Assembly: GCA_024449915.1 (NCBI GenBank)
Contig: JAMZAV010000909.1
Span: forward strand, 1-64,000
DNA: 64,000 nt
Source of the DNA: Sweltsa coloradensis
Lineage: Eukaryota > Arthropoda > Insecta > Plecoptera > Chloroperlidae
Reading direction: 5' to 3'
Shown here: piece after piece, positions 43,503-53,357 of the stretch
Layout: every line of letters starts with the position of its first letter
Position numbering within the stretch: the first letter of the stretch is position 1
Notes under the pieces: generated by a model
Told to the model about the DNA's origin: nothing
Seen by the model: only the letters and a program-made list of their open reading frames with translations
Databases searched by the model: none
Made by a program: the position numbers and the translations under genes

Positions 43503-43670
43503 AGACGACGGCGTGAGAAACTAGGGCGCTTCAACCGGTTAGGTCATATTGCGCCACCAGTGATATTGTAATTTAATGAAATGAGTAAATGGTGGGTTTA
43601 ATATTTACATTGTTTCCCAAGTTAATAAAGAAAGGAAAATGATAGAGATGATAGAAAAGAAAAATTACGG
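43503..43670 (-). mobile_element. LINE-B 3' fragment
   Basis: AAGACGACGGCGTGAGAAAC, full tail, 3' UTR to GAAAAGAAAAATTACGG. Confidence 0.9.
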
Positions 43671-43693
43671 CCAACAGGTTGGCTGAATGTTGA

Positions 43694-43792
43694 CTGTTTT
43701 TTTTATGTTTATATTGGATTAAGGTACGCGTAACAGCGTTTATGGTTATAAGCACCACCTTTACTCTAGGGGGGGCAGGGGGGGGGGGTCAT
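43694..43792 (-). mobile_element. SINE-A 3' end, poor copy
   Basis: TTTATATTGGATTAAGGTACG to a long G run. Truncated by the next SINE-A. Confidence 0.75.
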
Positions 43793-44172
43793 GTGGTTTA
43801 TTTGGATTAAGGACGCGTCAACCGTTAGGTCATAATGCACCACTCTAGCTTAAGGGGGGTGGGGAGGACGAGCCCATGCTGGTCAGAACCGCAGCCACGG
43901 GTAAGGGGAGGAAAGAGGGGTTCTCAAGTCGCAGTCGTCATTGTCTTCGTCATCGTTCGTGGTGTCATTGTCGTCATCGTCGTCGAGGGGTCGTCATGAA
44001 AAGTGGGCAAGGTCCCCGACGACGATTGCCAGAGCTTGCCTCTATTTTCGGGGAGTAAAATACTACCCTTTATACTATAGCTGATGTTTGCGAGGTGGAC
44101 TTTTTCTCTTGAATCGCCTTTTACGATTAGCAGACCAATGCTCTGGCCAATTTACCCGGGCCCAGACGGGGT
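43793..44172 (-). mobile_element. SINE-A full-length copy
   Basis: TGGTTTATTTGGATTAAGGACG to GGGCCCAGACGGGG. Carries private variants CGTCATGAAAAGTGGGC and GAGCTTGCC shared only with 44503-44794. Confidence 0.92.
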
Positions 44173-44502
44173 AGACTGACTATGCATGGCAACAATCACA
44201 CCTGTGCCTATGGACAGGCAGTAAAAATTATCAAGTTGCCATTATTCACGAACAAATTAGAGGAATTTAGTGCGCGCGAGATGAATATATCGTTTCACCT
44301 TAGCTGGCACGTTAGACTAAGAAGTTAGTAAGTAAGGCACATCGACCTAGAAATGGGCTGAAGCTCATCCCGAAAGAAATCCGGAAATATCATAGAGGAG
44401 CTGTCAGCTAATTGATTCTGCCCCTAACAGCCACTACTCAAAGTACTTATAGTTTTTTCGACGCATGAAAGCCTCGCCTTTTGTTATGAAGTGGGCCATG
44501 TA
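44173..44502. other. No gene recognised
   Basis: Single-copy-looking spacer between two SINE-A copies that share private variants. Confidence 0.5.
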
Positions 44503-44794
44503 CTAGGGGGTGGCATGCGGCAGAACAGCAGGTAGGAAGTGGAGGCGTATTTCAAGTAGTCGTGCATTGTATCGAGTTCTGTGTATTGTCGTCATCGTCG
44601 TCGAGGGTCGTCATGAAAAGTGGGCAAGGTCCCCGACGACGATTGCCAGAGCTTGCCTCTATTTTCGGGGAGTAAAATACTACCCTTCATACTATAGCTG
44701 ATGTTTGCGAGGTGGACTTTTTCTCTTGAATCGCCTTTTACGATTAGCAGCTAGCCATGCTCTGGGCCAAGTATACCCCGGCCCCAGACGGGGG
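44503..44794 (-). mobile_element. SINE-A 5' part, duplicate of 43970-44172
   Basis: The left 80 bp are diverged. From TGTCGTCATCGTCGTCGAGG on it is almost identical to the preceding copy, including CGTCATGAAAAGTGGGC. Ends CCCCAGACGGGGG. Confidence 0.88.
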
Positions 44795-45009
44795 ACTAGT
44801 CTGTAAGGAAACTTTTAAGGAATGAGGATATGTTTAGGTGATGCAAGCTGCTACTTTACACACTTTATTTCGTCACAATACTGACGTATATTTCAGCGAT
44901 CTGGAGTCTGGGAAAACTAATCGGAAATCATTTAGGTACCTACCTCAGAAACGAAATTTCTTAGAAGTGTGGGGGTAACTAAAATGAATAGTGATTTGTA
45001 CTGCGATTA

Positions 45010-45317
45010 GACGACGTCGTCAGAAACTCTAGGGCGCTTCAACCGGTGGTTATACTGCGCCGCGTGTGATATTGAAAGTTTATAATTCATGATTATATTG
45101 TTTTGTATAACTGTATATATAAGAAAAGGAAATGATGGTGATGATAGTAGGCCTAATAGCAAAACATAAGTGTAAGATGTGAATTACTTTGAATGAGAAT
45201 TGTAGAAAGTAAGTCGCCGTTATCATACGATAGAAGTTCTTCATATGATTGGGAGAAATCAAATTGCGTGCGCAAGGAATCATATTTGGTAGATTCTGCT
45301 AGCAGTGTACGGTTAGT
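45010..45317 (-). mobile_element. LINE-B 3' fragment
   Basis: GACGACGTCGTCAGAAACTC, tail, 3' UTR with a deletion, end-of-pol part to GTGTACGGTTAG. Confidence 0.88.
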
Positions 45318-45477
45318 GAAATAAGGAAGGAAACCTGGAGTTGAAAGTTTGAGGATTGGAAAAGAGCGGCTGAGATAGTTTGGGCACATGAAAAGAATGG
45401 AAACATACATAATATCAAGAACAGAGTTTGCAAGGTTAGCAGAAAAGAAGAGAAAAGTTGCCAGACCCAGATTGGTT
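45318..45477 (+). pseudogene. C-terminal fragment of another non-LTR polymerase
   Basis: The + strand reads LR-stop-FGHMKRME followed by AEKKRKVARPRL, the degenerate form of the LRWFGHVxRM...RGRPRxRW ending of RTE/CR1-type endonuclease-reverse transcriptases. One Trp codon is now TAG. It serves as the insertion site of the tandem SINE-A cluster: GAGAAAAGTTGCCAGACC at 45450 is repeated after the first SINE-A copy. Confidence 0.55.
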
Positions 45478-45851
45478 TATTTGGATTAAGGACGCGTCAA
45501 CCGTTAGGTCATAATGCACCACTCTAGCCTAAGGGGGGGGGGGGGAGGAAAAGGGGCCCATGCTGGTCAGAACCAGCCACGGAAAAGGGGAGGAAGGGTG
45601 TTTCTCACGTCGCGGTCGTCATTGTCTTTTCATTGTTCGTGGTGTCATTGTCTTTGTCATCGTCGCCGGGGGGTCGTCAAGGGAAGGGGGCAAGGTCCCC
45701 GGCGACGATTGCCAGAGCTCGCCTCTAGATTCGGGGAGTAATATACTACCCTTCTTGCTAGCTGATGTTTGCAAGGTGGACTTTTTCTCTTGAATCGCCT
45801 TTTACGATTAGCAGAGCCATGCTCTGGGCCAATTCTACCCCGGGCCCAGAC
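45474..45851 (-). mobile_element. SINE-A tandem copy 1
   Basis: Flanked on both sides by GAGAAAAGTTGCCAGACC plus CAGATTGG (45450-45475 and 45852-45877), a perfect direct repeat of about 25 bp. This sets the element borders at GGTTTATTTGG and GGGCCCAGAC. Confidence 0.95.
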
Positions 45852-45875
45852 GAGAAAAGTTGCCAGACCCAGATT

Positions 45876-46242
45876 GGTTTATTTGGATTAAGGACGCGTC
45901 AACCGTTAGGTCATAATGCACCACTCTAGCCTAAGGGGGGGGGGAGGAGGGGCCCATGCTGGTCAGAACCAGCCACGGGTAGGGGGAGGAAGGGGTTTTC
46001 TCACGTCGCGGTCGTCATTGTCTTTGTCATGTTCGTGGTGTCACTGTCTTTGTCATCGTCGCCGGGGGGTCGTCAAGGGAAGGGGGAAGGTCTCCGGCGA
46101 CGATTGCCAGAGCTCGCCTCTAGATTCGAGGAGTAATATACTACCCTTCTTGCTAGCTGATGTTTGCAAGGTGGACTTTTCTCTTGAATCGCCTTTACGA
46201 TTAGCAGAGCCATGCTCTGGGCCAATTAACCCCGGGCCAGAC
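45876..46242 (-). mobile_element. SINE-A tandem copy 2
   Basis: Very similar to copy 1 (shared AGATTCGRGGAGTAATATAC and CTTGCTAGCTG). Followed by the flank once more at 46243-46269, with one extra G. Confidence 0.95.
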
Positions 46243-46267
46243 GAGGAAAAGTTGCCAGACCCAGATT

Positions 46268-46643
46268 GGTTGATTTGGATTAAGGACGCGTCAACCGTTA
46301 GGTCATAATGCACCACTCTAGCCTAAGGGGAGGGGGGGGGGGGAGAAGGGGCCCATGCTGGTCAGAACCAGCCACGGTAAGGGGAGGAAGGGGGGTTTCT
46401 CACGTCGCGGTCGTCATCGTCTTTGTCATCGTTCGTTGTGTCATTGTCATCGTCGCCGGGGGTCGTCAAGGGAAGGGGACAAGGTCCCCGACGACGATTG
46501 CCAGAGCTCGCCGCTAGTTTCGGGGAGTAATGTACTCCGCTCTTACTAGCTGATGTTTGCGAGATGGACTTTTTCTCTTGAATCGCCTTTTACGATTAGC
46601 AGAGCCATGCTCTGGGCTAATTCTATCCCGGGCCCAGACGGGG
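46268..46643 (-). mobile_element. SINE-A tandem copy 3
   Basis: Different subtype (TGTACTCCGCTCTTACTAG). It ends GGGCCCAGACGGGG with no further flank repeat. Confidence 0.95.
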
Positions 46644-46844
46644 AAATAGTATAAAATACAATAATACAAAGAAAAATAAGGTTTGAACCATATTATAAAA
46701 TATGGATTAATGAGTTAAGAGTAAAAGACTTACTTTTAAAAAACATTTATAGATGGTAAAGTCTGAGATTCAGATAGGCCTACTTTCGGCTCATTTGGGC
46801 AATAGGCCTACAGTAAACGAAACAAGGAGGACCTCGAACACGAA

Positions 46845-47205
46845 GACGTGAGAAACTAGGGCGCTTCAACCGGTCATTTGCGCCGCCTGTGATATTGAAA
46901 ATTAAATGATTTTATCGTGTGTTTGATGATTATGTTGTCAGTTGTTTACTATGTTTAAGGCCCCGTGAACCGTTAGGTCATATTGCAGGTAAATTGTTTT
47001 CTAAGTTTATTAAAGAAAAGAAAATTATGGAGTACTTACAAAAGAAAATATATTTATATGAATAAAACATGTATTTATTGTGAATTAAATTTTTGTTCTA
47101 TAAATTATTACGGATGATAAATTTTGAAAGTTTGTCGGCGTTATCATGATAGGAGTTCAGCATATGATTGTCGAGATCAAATAGAGTGGGCAAGGCATCA
47201 CATTT
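46845..47205 (-). mobile_element. LINE-B copy holding a SINE-A tail scrap
   Basis: 46845-46932 is the 3' tail and UTR. 46933-46990 (CTATGTTTAAGGCCCCGTG, GTTAGGTCATATTGC) is a retroposon 3' tail. LINE-B resumes at 46994 (ATTGTTTTCTAAGTTTATT) to GGCAAGGCATCAC. Confidence 0.8.
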
Positions 47206-47895
47206 TCACACTCTTCTCTGTGTTCTATCCTCACAGTAAGAATACACCCATCTATAAGTCTAGATATTCGTTTTTTATTTTTATTATGATCAAAAAAAGT
47301 TCCTCCACATAACAAATTATTCTTCCAGTGAATTTCCATATAAGCACGTATGTTCTTCAGCATAGTTTTGTGCTAAATAGACTCTCAACAAAGAACACAT
47401 TTAATTCTTCACATGTGATGTTCAAGGAACACGGTATGTCATCGGTTAAGGCACAAATGGGTCTCAATGCGACACATCAGATCAGATTCCACTAGGCCCA
47501 ATCATACTAACATTGATGTATATTTTACGTTTTGAAACACCAGTTTCATTCTTGGACTATATATTTTTCTGTCCAAACCCCAAAACAACAAACCAATTAA
47601 ATTTAACCGCATTTAGTTAATAATTTCTAATATTGTTACAAACACAACCTGAATCAAATGTTGAAGGTGACTATCCAACCAAACATACATTCATAAATTT
47701 ACATAATTATATCAAATAACGCTGCTTAAACCAGCAGAAATGACAAATGTAGTGGGCACATTTTCCAGAAAGTGATAATTCTTTTCATATCTTTTAAGTG
47801 ACACTTTTAGGCTCGACGGCGGCACGGTAGAGATATGTAGTATTCTGCAATATTAGTTAATGTGTACATCTAATGTTTTTTGTTGAGTTGAGCTA
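47206..47895. other. No gene recognised
   Basis: Single-copy-looking AT-rich sequence. Confidence 0.5.
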
Positions 47896-47985
47896 TTAGG
47901 TCATTTAAGGGCGCGTCAACCGTTAGGTCATTAGGTCATATTGCGCCTCCTGTGATAATGTAGTTTATTAGTTAGTTTATAACTA
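47896..47985 (-). mobile_element. LINE-B-type 3' tail, variant
   Basis: TTTAAGGGCGCGTCAACCG with GGTCATTA duplicated, then TATTGCGCCTCCTGTGATAA and TGTAGTTTATTAG. Same variant and same downstream SINE-A as 33557-33997. Confidence 0.8.
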
Positions 47986-48004
47986 TATATTTTCCAAAGG
48001 GGAT

Positions 48005-48363
48005 TTTGGTTTATTTGGATTAAGGACGCGTCAACTTGCATAATCACATATGCCTATTGGGGGGGGAGGAGTAGCCCATGCTGGTCAGAACCTGCCACGG
48101 GTAAGGGGAGGAAGGGGGGTTTCTCACGTCGCGGTCGTCATCGTCTTTGTCATCGTTCGTTGTGTCATTGTCATCGTCGCCGGGGGGTCGTCAAGGGAAG
48201 GGGGCAAGGTCCCCGACGACGATTGCCAGAGCTCGCCTCTAGATTCGGTGAGTATTATACTCCCCTCTTGCTAGCTGATGATTGCAAGGTGGACTTTTCT
48301 CTCGAATCGCCTTGTACGATTAGCAGAGCCATGCTCTGGGCCAATTCTATACCCCGGACCGGG
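48005..48363 (-). mobile_element. SINE-A near full-length copy
   Basis: GGTTTATTTGGATTAAGGACG, a garbled core (ACTTGCATAATCACATATG), then standard blocks to CCCCGGACCGGGG. Confidence 0.9.
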
Positions 48364-48670
48364 GTGTGCAGTTATACATATATCCAAGGAGAAGCAAGGG
48401 GGGTCATGGGAGACGGGGGACGGGGTCTGGTCGACTGCGAGGGCCTGGGTGGTCGTGACGGAAATGGGCAGAAGGACAGAGGAAAGGGAGGGTATGGGAG
48501 AGGGCAGGGATTGGTGGTTACCCCCAGTCGTGTGTTTGTCTGTGTCATCTCCGTGTGTCATTGTCTCATCGTCTGGGGAGGTGTCAAGGGAAGGGAATGT
48601 TCCCCAACGACACAGCCAGAGCTCGCCTCTAGATTCGGGGAGTAATTACTCCCTACTATATTTGCAGTAC
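48364..48670 (-). mobile_element. Diverged SINE-A-related fragment
   Basis: G/A-rich left part, then GTGTCATTGTCTCATCGTC, CCAGAGCTCGCCTCTAGATT and GGGGAGTAATTACTCCC. Open frames of 161 and 178 codons here run through SINE-A sequence and are not genes. Confidence 0.65.
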
Positions 48671-48774
48671 TTTCTCAATCGTGTAGATACAACCATGCTT
48701 GTATTTACCGGAGCCCAGAAGCTGTGGGTCAGGCCCACAAAGGGACATGGTTATGGGACCGGGAATAGTCCTGG

Positions 48775-48955
48775 GCCCGTGTTCTGTACGAATGGCAGAG
48801 CAAGGGGGGTATGAGAGGCAGTGTGTTACCCATCGTGGTGTCATGTCATCGTCGTGCATTGCGGCAGGGGAGTGTATGGGAGGGGAAAGTTCCCCAACGA
48901 CAACCGCCAGAGCTCGCCTCTAGATTCGGGGAGTAATGCACTACCATTATATTCA
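48775..48955 (-). mobile_element. Diverged SINE-A-related fragment
   Basis: GGGCCCGTGTTCTGTACG, GTCATGTCATCGTCGTGC, GCCAGAGCTCGCCTCTAG. Same AGATTCGGGGAGTAAT variant as the preceding fragment, so probably duplicated from it. Confidence 0.6.
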
Positions 48956-49087
48956 TACTCATTGGTAGAAACATTAAAATGAGCTTGATGTGTGGGAGAG
49001 AAATTTTGGGTAGGCCTACAACATTTAACATGGGCGTGAATAGTCTCTAGTTATGTAGGCCTATGTTCTATTATTCTCAATGGTACT

Positions 49088-49222
49088 ACCCTTCGTTGTG
49101 TCATTGTCATCGTCGCCGGGGGGTCGTCAAGGGAAGGGGACAAGGTCCCCGACGACAATTGCTAGAGCTCGCCTCTAGTTTCGGAGAGTAAGATACTCCG
49201 CTCTTTCTATCTGATGTTTGTT
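49088..49222 (-). mobile_element. SINE-A middle fragment
   Basis: CCTTCGTTGTGTCATTGTC to CTATCTGATGTTTGTTGATG. Both ends truncated. Confidence 0.85.
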
Positions 49223-49224
49223 GA

Positions 49225-49325
49225 TGTTGCATCATATTTGGTACATTCTGCTATAACATGATCGACGGTTAAAGTTACATCTCATGTGTTACATCTGGGT
49301 ACAACCTTTTCTCTGATTAAGATTA
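49225..49325 (-). mobile_element. LINE-B end-of-pol fragment
   Basis: TGCATCATATTTGGTACATTC to CTCTGATTAAGATTAAG, matching the zinc-knuckle-like region. Confidence 0.8.
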
Positions 49326-49470
49326 AGTTTTAGTTTATTTGGATTAAGGGCGCGACAACCGTAAGGCCATAATGCGCCACTCTAGCTTATGATAGTCTAG
49401 GGAGGAAAGACGTATATGCTGACTTGATCCAGCCTTAGGTAGGGGGAGGAAAGGGAATGTTCCCGGTTAC
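49326..49470 (-). mobile_element. SINE-A 3' part, distinct subtype
   Basis: AGTTTATTTGGATTAAGGGCG, then GCTGACTTGATCCAGCC and GGGAATGTTCC. From 49414 on it is shared with 51429. Confidence 0.85.
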
Positions 49471-49524
49471 TCACCCACTCGTCACTCGTTTAACAAAAAA
49501 AAAACAAACAGGACTAAAAAAATC

Positions 49525-49800
49525 TATGAGAATCTAGCGCGCTTCAACCGGCTAGGTCATATTTCGCCGCCTGTGATAATGAAAGTTAATGAAATGTGAG
49601 ATTATAGTGTGTTTGATTATTATTTATATATATTTTTTTTAAATTTCCTTTATTCATTATTTTGAAAGTTTGTAGCAGTTATCATATGAAATAAGTTCTT
49701 CGCATGATTGGGCGAGATCAAATTGCTTGCACAATGCATCATATTTGGATTTGGTACATTCTGATAATATGGCACATGTGCCATGTAACTGGCCATGTAA
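49525..49800 (-). mobile_element. LINE-B 3' fragment in duplication copy 1
   Basis: CTATGAGAATCTAGCGCGC, tail with GGCTAGGTCATATTTCGCC, 3' UTR to GCACATGTGCC. Confidence 0.88.
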
Positions 49801-50190
49801 ATGGCGCGTCAACCGTCAGGTAATAATGCGCCACTCTATAGCCTACAAGGTCTATGGGGAGGAGGGGCCCAAGCTGATCAGATTTGGTTTATTTGGATTA
49901 AGGGCGCGTCAACCGTTAGGTCATAACGCGTCCTTAATCCAAATAAACCAAATAATAAACCAAAAAGAATTAACGACGGGAAGGGTGAGGGAAGGGTGGT
50001 AGGCCCACCCACGTCGCGGACGACATAGTCTTTGTCATCGTTCTTTGCGTAGTTGTTATCGTCGTCGGTGAGGTCGTCAACGGAAAGGAGAGTTGTCCGC
50101 GACGACAATTGCAGAAAGTTTCAGAGAATAATACACTCCCCTCCGTACTAGCTGATGTTTGCGAGATGGACTTTATCTCTTTCCTCGCCT
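49801..50190 (-). mobile_element. SINE-A in duplication copy 1, with inverted tail insertion
   Basis: GGCGCGTCAACCGTCAGG to CTCGCCTTTTACACTC. 49882-49965 is extra: a minus-strand tail (49885-49909) and a plus-strand tail (49926-49950) facing each other. The terminal head is lost. Confidence 0.85.
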
Positions 50191-50311
50191 TTTACACTCT
50201 TAGTATGCACGACGAAAGAATACTGTAGTCTACATGCCTCCCAGATATTGCAACCAACACTTTCCCTACCAGTCCATGTGCACGGGGTTGATTGTGTCCA
50301 GTTATTCGCGA

Positions 50312-50401
50312 CGACGACGTAAGAAACTAGGGCGCATCAACCGGTTAGGTCATATTGCGCTGCATAAAGTTAATGAAATGAGTGTATGGCGTGTATGATT
50401 T
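50312..50401 (-). mobile_element. LINE-B 3' end in duplication copy 1
   Basis: GCGACGACGACGTAAGAAAC, tail, and the private GCGCTGCATAAAGTTAATG junction shared with 52285. Confidence 0.9.
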
Positions 50402-50781
50402 TTTTGGGGTTTATTTGTATTAAGGACGCGTCAACCGTTAGGTCATAATGCACCACTCTAGCCTAAGGGGGGAGGGGGGAGGAGGGGCCAATGCTGGTCA
50501 GAACCAGCCACGGGTAAAGGAGGAAGGGGGTTTTCTCACGTCGCGGTCGTCATCGTCGTTGTCATCGTTCGTTGTGTCATTGTCATCGTCGCCGGGGGGT
50601 CGTCAAGGGAAGGGGACAAGGTCCCCGACGACAATTGCCAGAGCTCGCCTCTAGTTTCGGGGAGTAAGATACTCCGCTCTCTCTAGCTGATGTTTGCGAG
50701 GTGGACTTTTTCTCTTGAATCGCCTTTTACGATTAGCAGAGCCATGCTCTGGGCCAATTCTACCCCGGGCCCAGACGGGGG
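50402..50781 (-). mobile_element. SINE-A full-length copy
   Basis: GGGGTTTATTTGTATTAAGG to GGGCCCAGACGGGGG, a clean copy. Confidence 0.95.
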
Positions 50782-50900
50782 TTTTTGGGTTTATTTGGGG
50801 ATGGGTCAACCGTTAGGTCATATTGCAACATGCACTCTAACCTACGGGAGGGGGGGGGGGGAGGAGGGGTTATGTGTGACAGGGAAGGAGGGGTGTGAAG
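50782..50900 (-). mobile_element. SINE-A 3' end, truncated
   Basis: GGGTTTATTTGGGGATGGG to GGAGGGGTGTGAAGG. The tail lost GATTAAGGAC, as in the 52433 copy. Confidence 0.8.
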
Positions 50901-51428
50901 GTTGTCACAATACCCACCTCCTCCACACAAATAAAAATAATTGAATAACAATTAAACTGCAATCAATTTAAATTAAACAACAATTACCTACTGCGACTGC
51001 TGTAGGGTTGAAGACTGACGACTGACGAGTGAAGTAATTGCAAGGGTACGAGGCTAGCGGGCGAACCTATGCAGAGCCCGAGTGCGCGAGTCCCGATAGC
51101 ACCAGAAGACCGGTTTGCGTTTCGTTTTACCCGTGTTGTTCCCTGTCGTTGCGTGCTAAAAGGGCTTAAAAGTCGTCGATTTCGGTGCGGAGCACATCGT
51201 TGGGTTCTACATATGCTTGGCTCAAAACCATCACCACCATGTAATACGCGTTATGAAAAAGTTGACCATCAGCGCCATCTCTGCAGCACGGATCGGATAC
51301 TTTTGAATACTACTTAATTTTACAATACTTACACATTGAACTTATCAAAAAATCAGTTTAATGGAGATGGATGATTTATGGTGGTGGTGCTACAGCACCA
51401 GCGCACAATAGCACGAGTCGCCACTGCC
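50901..51428. other. No gene recognised
   Basis: Single-copy-looking. The last bases CACGAGTCGCCACTG could be one end of a hAT-like element, but I found no matching left end. Confidence 0.45.
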
Positions 51429-51529
51429 TATAGGCTGACTTGATCCAGCCTTAGGTAGGGGGAGAAAAGGGAATGTTCCCGGTTACTCAAAACATGACTC
51501 GCTCAATCGTTCAGAAAAAAACAAACAGG

Positions 51530-51838
51530 ACTAAAAAAATCTATGAGAATCTAGCGCGCTCCAACCGGTTAGGTCATATTTCGCCGCCTGTGATAATGAA
51601 AGTTAATGAAATAAGTTTATTGTGTGTTTGATTATAATATAAATATATATACTTTTTTATTTTCGTTAAATAAATCATTTTGAAAGCTTGTAGCAGTTAT
51701 TATATGAAATAAGTTCTTCACATGATTGGGCGAGATCAAATTGCTTGCACAATGCATCATATTTGGATTTGGTACATTCTGATAATATATGGCACATGTG
51801 CCATGTCTATAGGAACAAACTTGTCTCTTGTTAAGCGA
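51530..51838 (-). mobile_element. LINE-B 3' fragment in duplication copy 2
   Basis: CTATGAGAATCTAGCGCGC to CTTGTCTCTTGTTAAGCG, slightly longer than its partner in copy 1. Confidence 0.88.
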
Positions 51839-51841
51839 TAT

Positions 51842-52170
51842 TGGTTTATTTGTATTAAGGGCGCGTCAACCGTCAGGTAATAATGCGCCACTCTATAGCC
51901 TACAAGGTCTATGGGGAGGAGGGGCCCAAGCTGATCAGAAGCAACGACGGGAAGGGTGAGGGAAGGGGGGTAGGCCTACCCTCGTCGCGGACGACATAGT
52001 CTTTGTCATCGTTCTTTGCATCGTTGTTATCGTCGTCGGTGAGGTCGTCAACGGAAAGGAGAGTTGTCCCCGACGACAATTGCCGAAAGTTTCAGAGAAT
52101 AATACACTCCCCTCTGTACAAGCTGATGTTTGCGAGATGGACTTTATCTCTTTCCTCGCATTTTATATAT
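51842..52170 (-). mobile_element. SINE-A in duplication copy 2
   Basis: GGTTTATTTGTATTAAGGGCG to CTCGCATTTTATATATC. Head replaced by the unique TTAGCATGCACGACG segment. Confidence 0.88.
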
Positions 52171-52284
52171 CTTAGCATGCACGACGAAAGAATACTGTAG
52201 TCTACATGCCTCCCAGATATTGCAACCAACACTTTCCCTACCAGTCCATGTGCACGGGGTTGATTGTGTCCAGTTATTTGCGAC

Positions 52285-52415
52285 GACGACGAGAAACTAG
52301 GGCGCTTTAACCGGTTAGGTCAAATTGCGCTGCATAAAGTTAATAAAATGAGTGTATGGCGTGTATGATGATTATATTGTTTTCTAAGTAAAAAAAAAGA
52401 AAAGAAAGTGATGGA
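52285..52415 (-). mobile_element. LINE-B 3' end in duplication copy 2
   Basis: GCGACGACGACGAGAAACTAGG, tail, GCGCTGCATAAAG, 3' UTR to AAGAAAAGAAAGTGATGG. Confidence 0.9.
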
Positions 52416-52432
52416 TTGGTTTCATTGGATTA

Positions 52433-52735
52433 AGTTTTTGGGTTTATTTGGGGACGCGTCAACCGTTAGGTCATATTGCACCACTCTAACCTACGGGGGG
52501 GGGGGGGGGAGAAGGAGCCCATGCTGGTCAGAACCAGCCACGGGTAAGGGAAGGAAAGGGGGTTCTCACGTCGCGGTCGTCATTGTCTTCGTCATCATTC
52601 GTGGTGTCATTGTCGTCATCGTCGTCGAGGGATCGTCGAGGGAAGGGGGCAAGGTCCCCGACGACGATTGCCAGAGCTCGCCTCTTGTTTTGGGGAGTAA
52701 AATACTACCCTTCCTACAAGCTGATGTATGCAGAC
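52433..52735 (-). mobile_element. SINE-A copy, 5'-truncated
   Basis: GGGTTTATTTGGGGACGCG to CTACAAGCTGATGTATGCAG, where LINE-F begins. Confidence 0.9.
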
Positions 52736-52941
52736 GGTGTTTCGGATGGGACGTTAAGCCGTTGGTCCCCTTGGTACTTTTCGAAAGGAGTAGGCTACGT
52801 GCCGGTACCGGGGTTTTTCCTCCTCCCTTCTGTTCATACTTCATCCTCATCTATCACCACTCATCGTCTCGAATAGCCAAAGTACATTAATATGAGACGT
52901 TAAGGCTAAGCAATATCCAATCAATCAAATCAATCAATATA
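52736..52941 (+). mobile_element. LINE-F 3' fragment
   Basis: TCGGATGGGACGTTAAGCCG, then CTCGAATAGCCAAAGTAC, ATGAGACGTTAAGGCTAAGC and a CAATC-type repeat tail. Non-coding 3' end of a non-LTR element on the + strand, opposite to LINE-B. Confidence 0.65.
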
Positions 52942-53005
52942 GTTTCGGAGTATATTATAAGCCGACTCTCCTCTTACTAGCTGATGTTTGCGAGGTGGAC
53001 TTTTT
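52942..53005 (-). mobile_element. SINE-A middle fragment
   Basis: AGTTTCGGAGTATATTATAAG to GCGAGGTGGACTTTT. Truncated on both sides. Confidence 0.75.
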
Positions 53006-53357
53006 GGTTTATTTGGATTAAGGACGCGTTAACCGTTAGGTCATAATGCACCACTCTAGCCTAAGGGGGGGGGGGGAGGAGGGGCCCATGCTGGTCAGAA
53101 CCAGCCACGAGTAAGGGGAGGAAGGGGTGTTTCTCACGTCGCGGTCGTCATAGTCTTTGTCGTCGTTCGTTGTGTCATTGTCATCGTCGCCGGGGGGTGG
53201 TCAAGGGAAGGGGGCAAGGTCCCCGACGACGATTGCCAGAGCTCGCCTCTAGTTTCGGGGAGTAAGATATTCCGCTCTTTCTAGCTGATGTTTGCGAGGT
53301 GGACTTTTTCTCTTGAATCGCCTTTTACGATTAGCAGAGCCATGCTCTGGGCCAATG
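53006..53357 (-). mobile_element. SINE-A near full-length copy
   Basis: TGGTTTATTTGGATTAAGGACG to CATGCTCTGGGCCAAT. The last 25 bp of the 5' end are missing. Confidence 0.93.

Larger units (their letters stand above)
49414..50399. repeat. Segmental duplication, copy 1
   Basis: Shares SINE-A remnant, LINE-B, SINE-A, about 115 bp of otherwise unique sequence (GCACGACGAAAGAATACTG to GGGGTTGATTGTGTCC) and a LINE-B 3' end, in the same order, with 51429-52379. Differs by a roughly 83 bp insertion at 49882-49965 and a roughly 45 bp loss near 49785. Confidence 0.92.
51429..52379. repeat. Segmental duplication, copy 2
   Basis: Second copy of 49414-50399, about 2.0 kb away in the same orientation. 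It lacks the inverted tail insertion, which dates that insertion after the duplication (or marks a clean loss here). Confidence 0.92.

Noticed and set aside
43005..46643. Regularly spaced similar repeats, CRISPR-like at first look
   Set aside because: Units are about 380 bp retroposons with variable gaps in an arthropod-type genome; no short repeat-spacer structure.
48160..48814. Overlapping open frames of 161 and 178 codons on the + strand
   Set aside because: They run through SINE-A sequence. The GTC/ATC/GCC-rich body gives long frames in many copies (also 25520-25921, 45916-46308, 52408-52890), with different proteins each time and no domain.
50901..51428. hAT element ending at CGCCACTG near 51426
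   Set aside because: Only one end is recognisable and there is no matching left end or target duplication.
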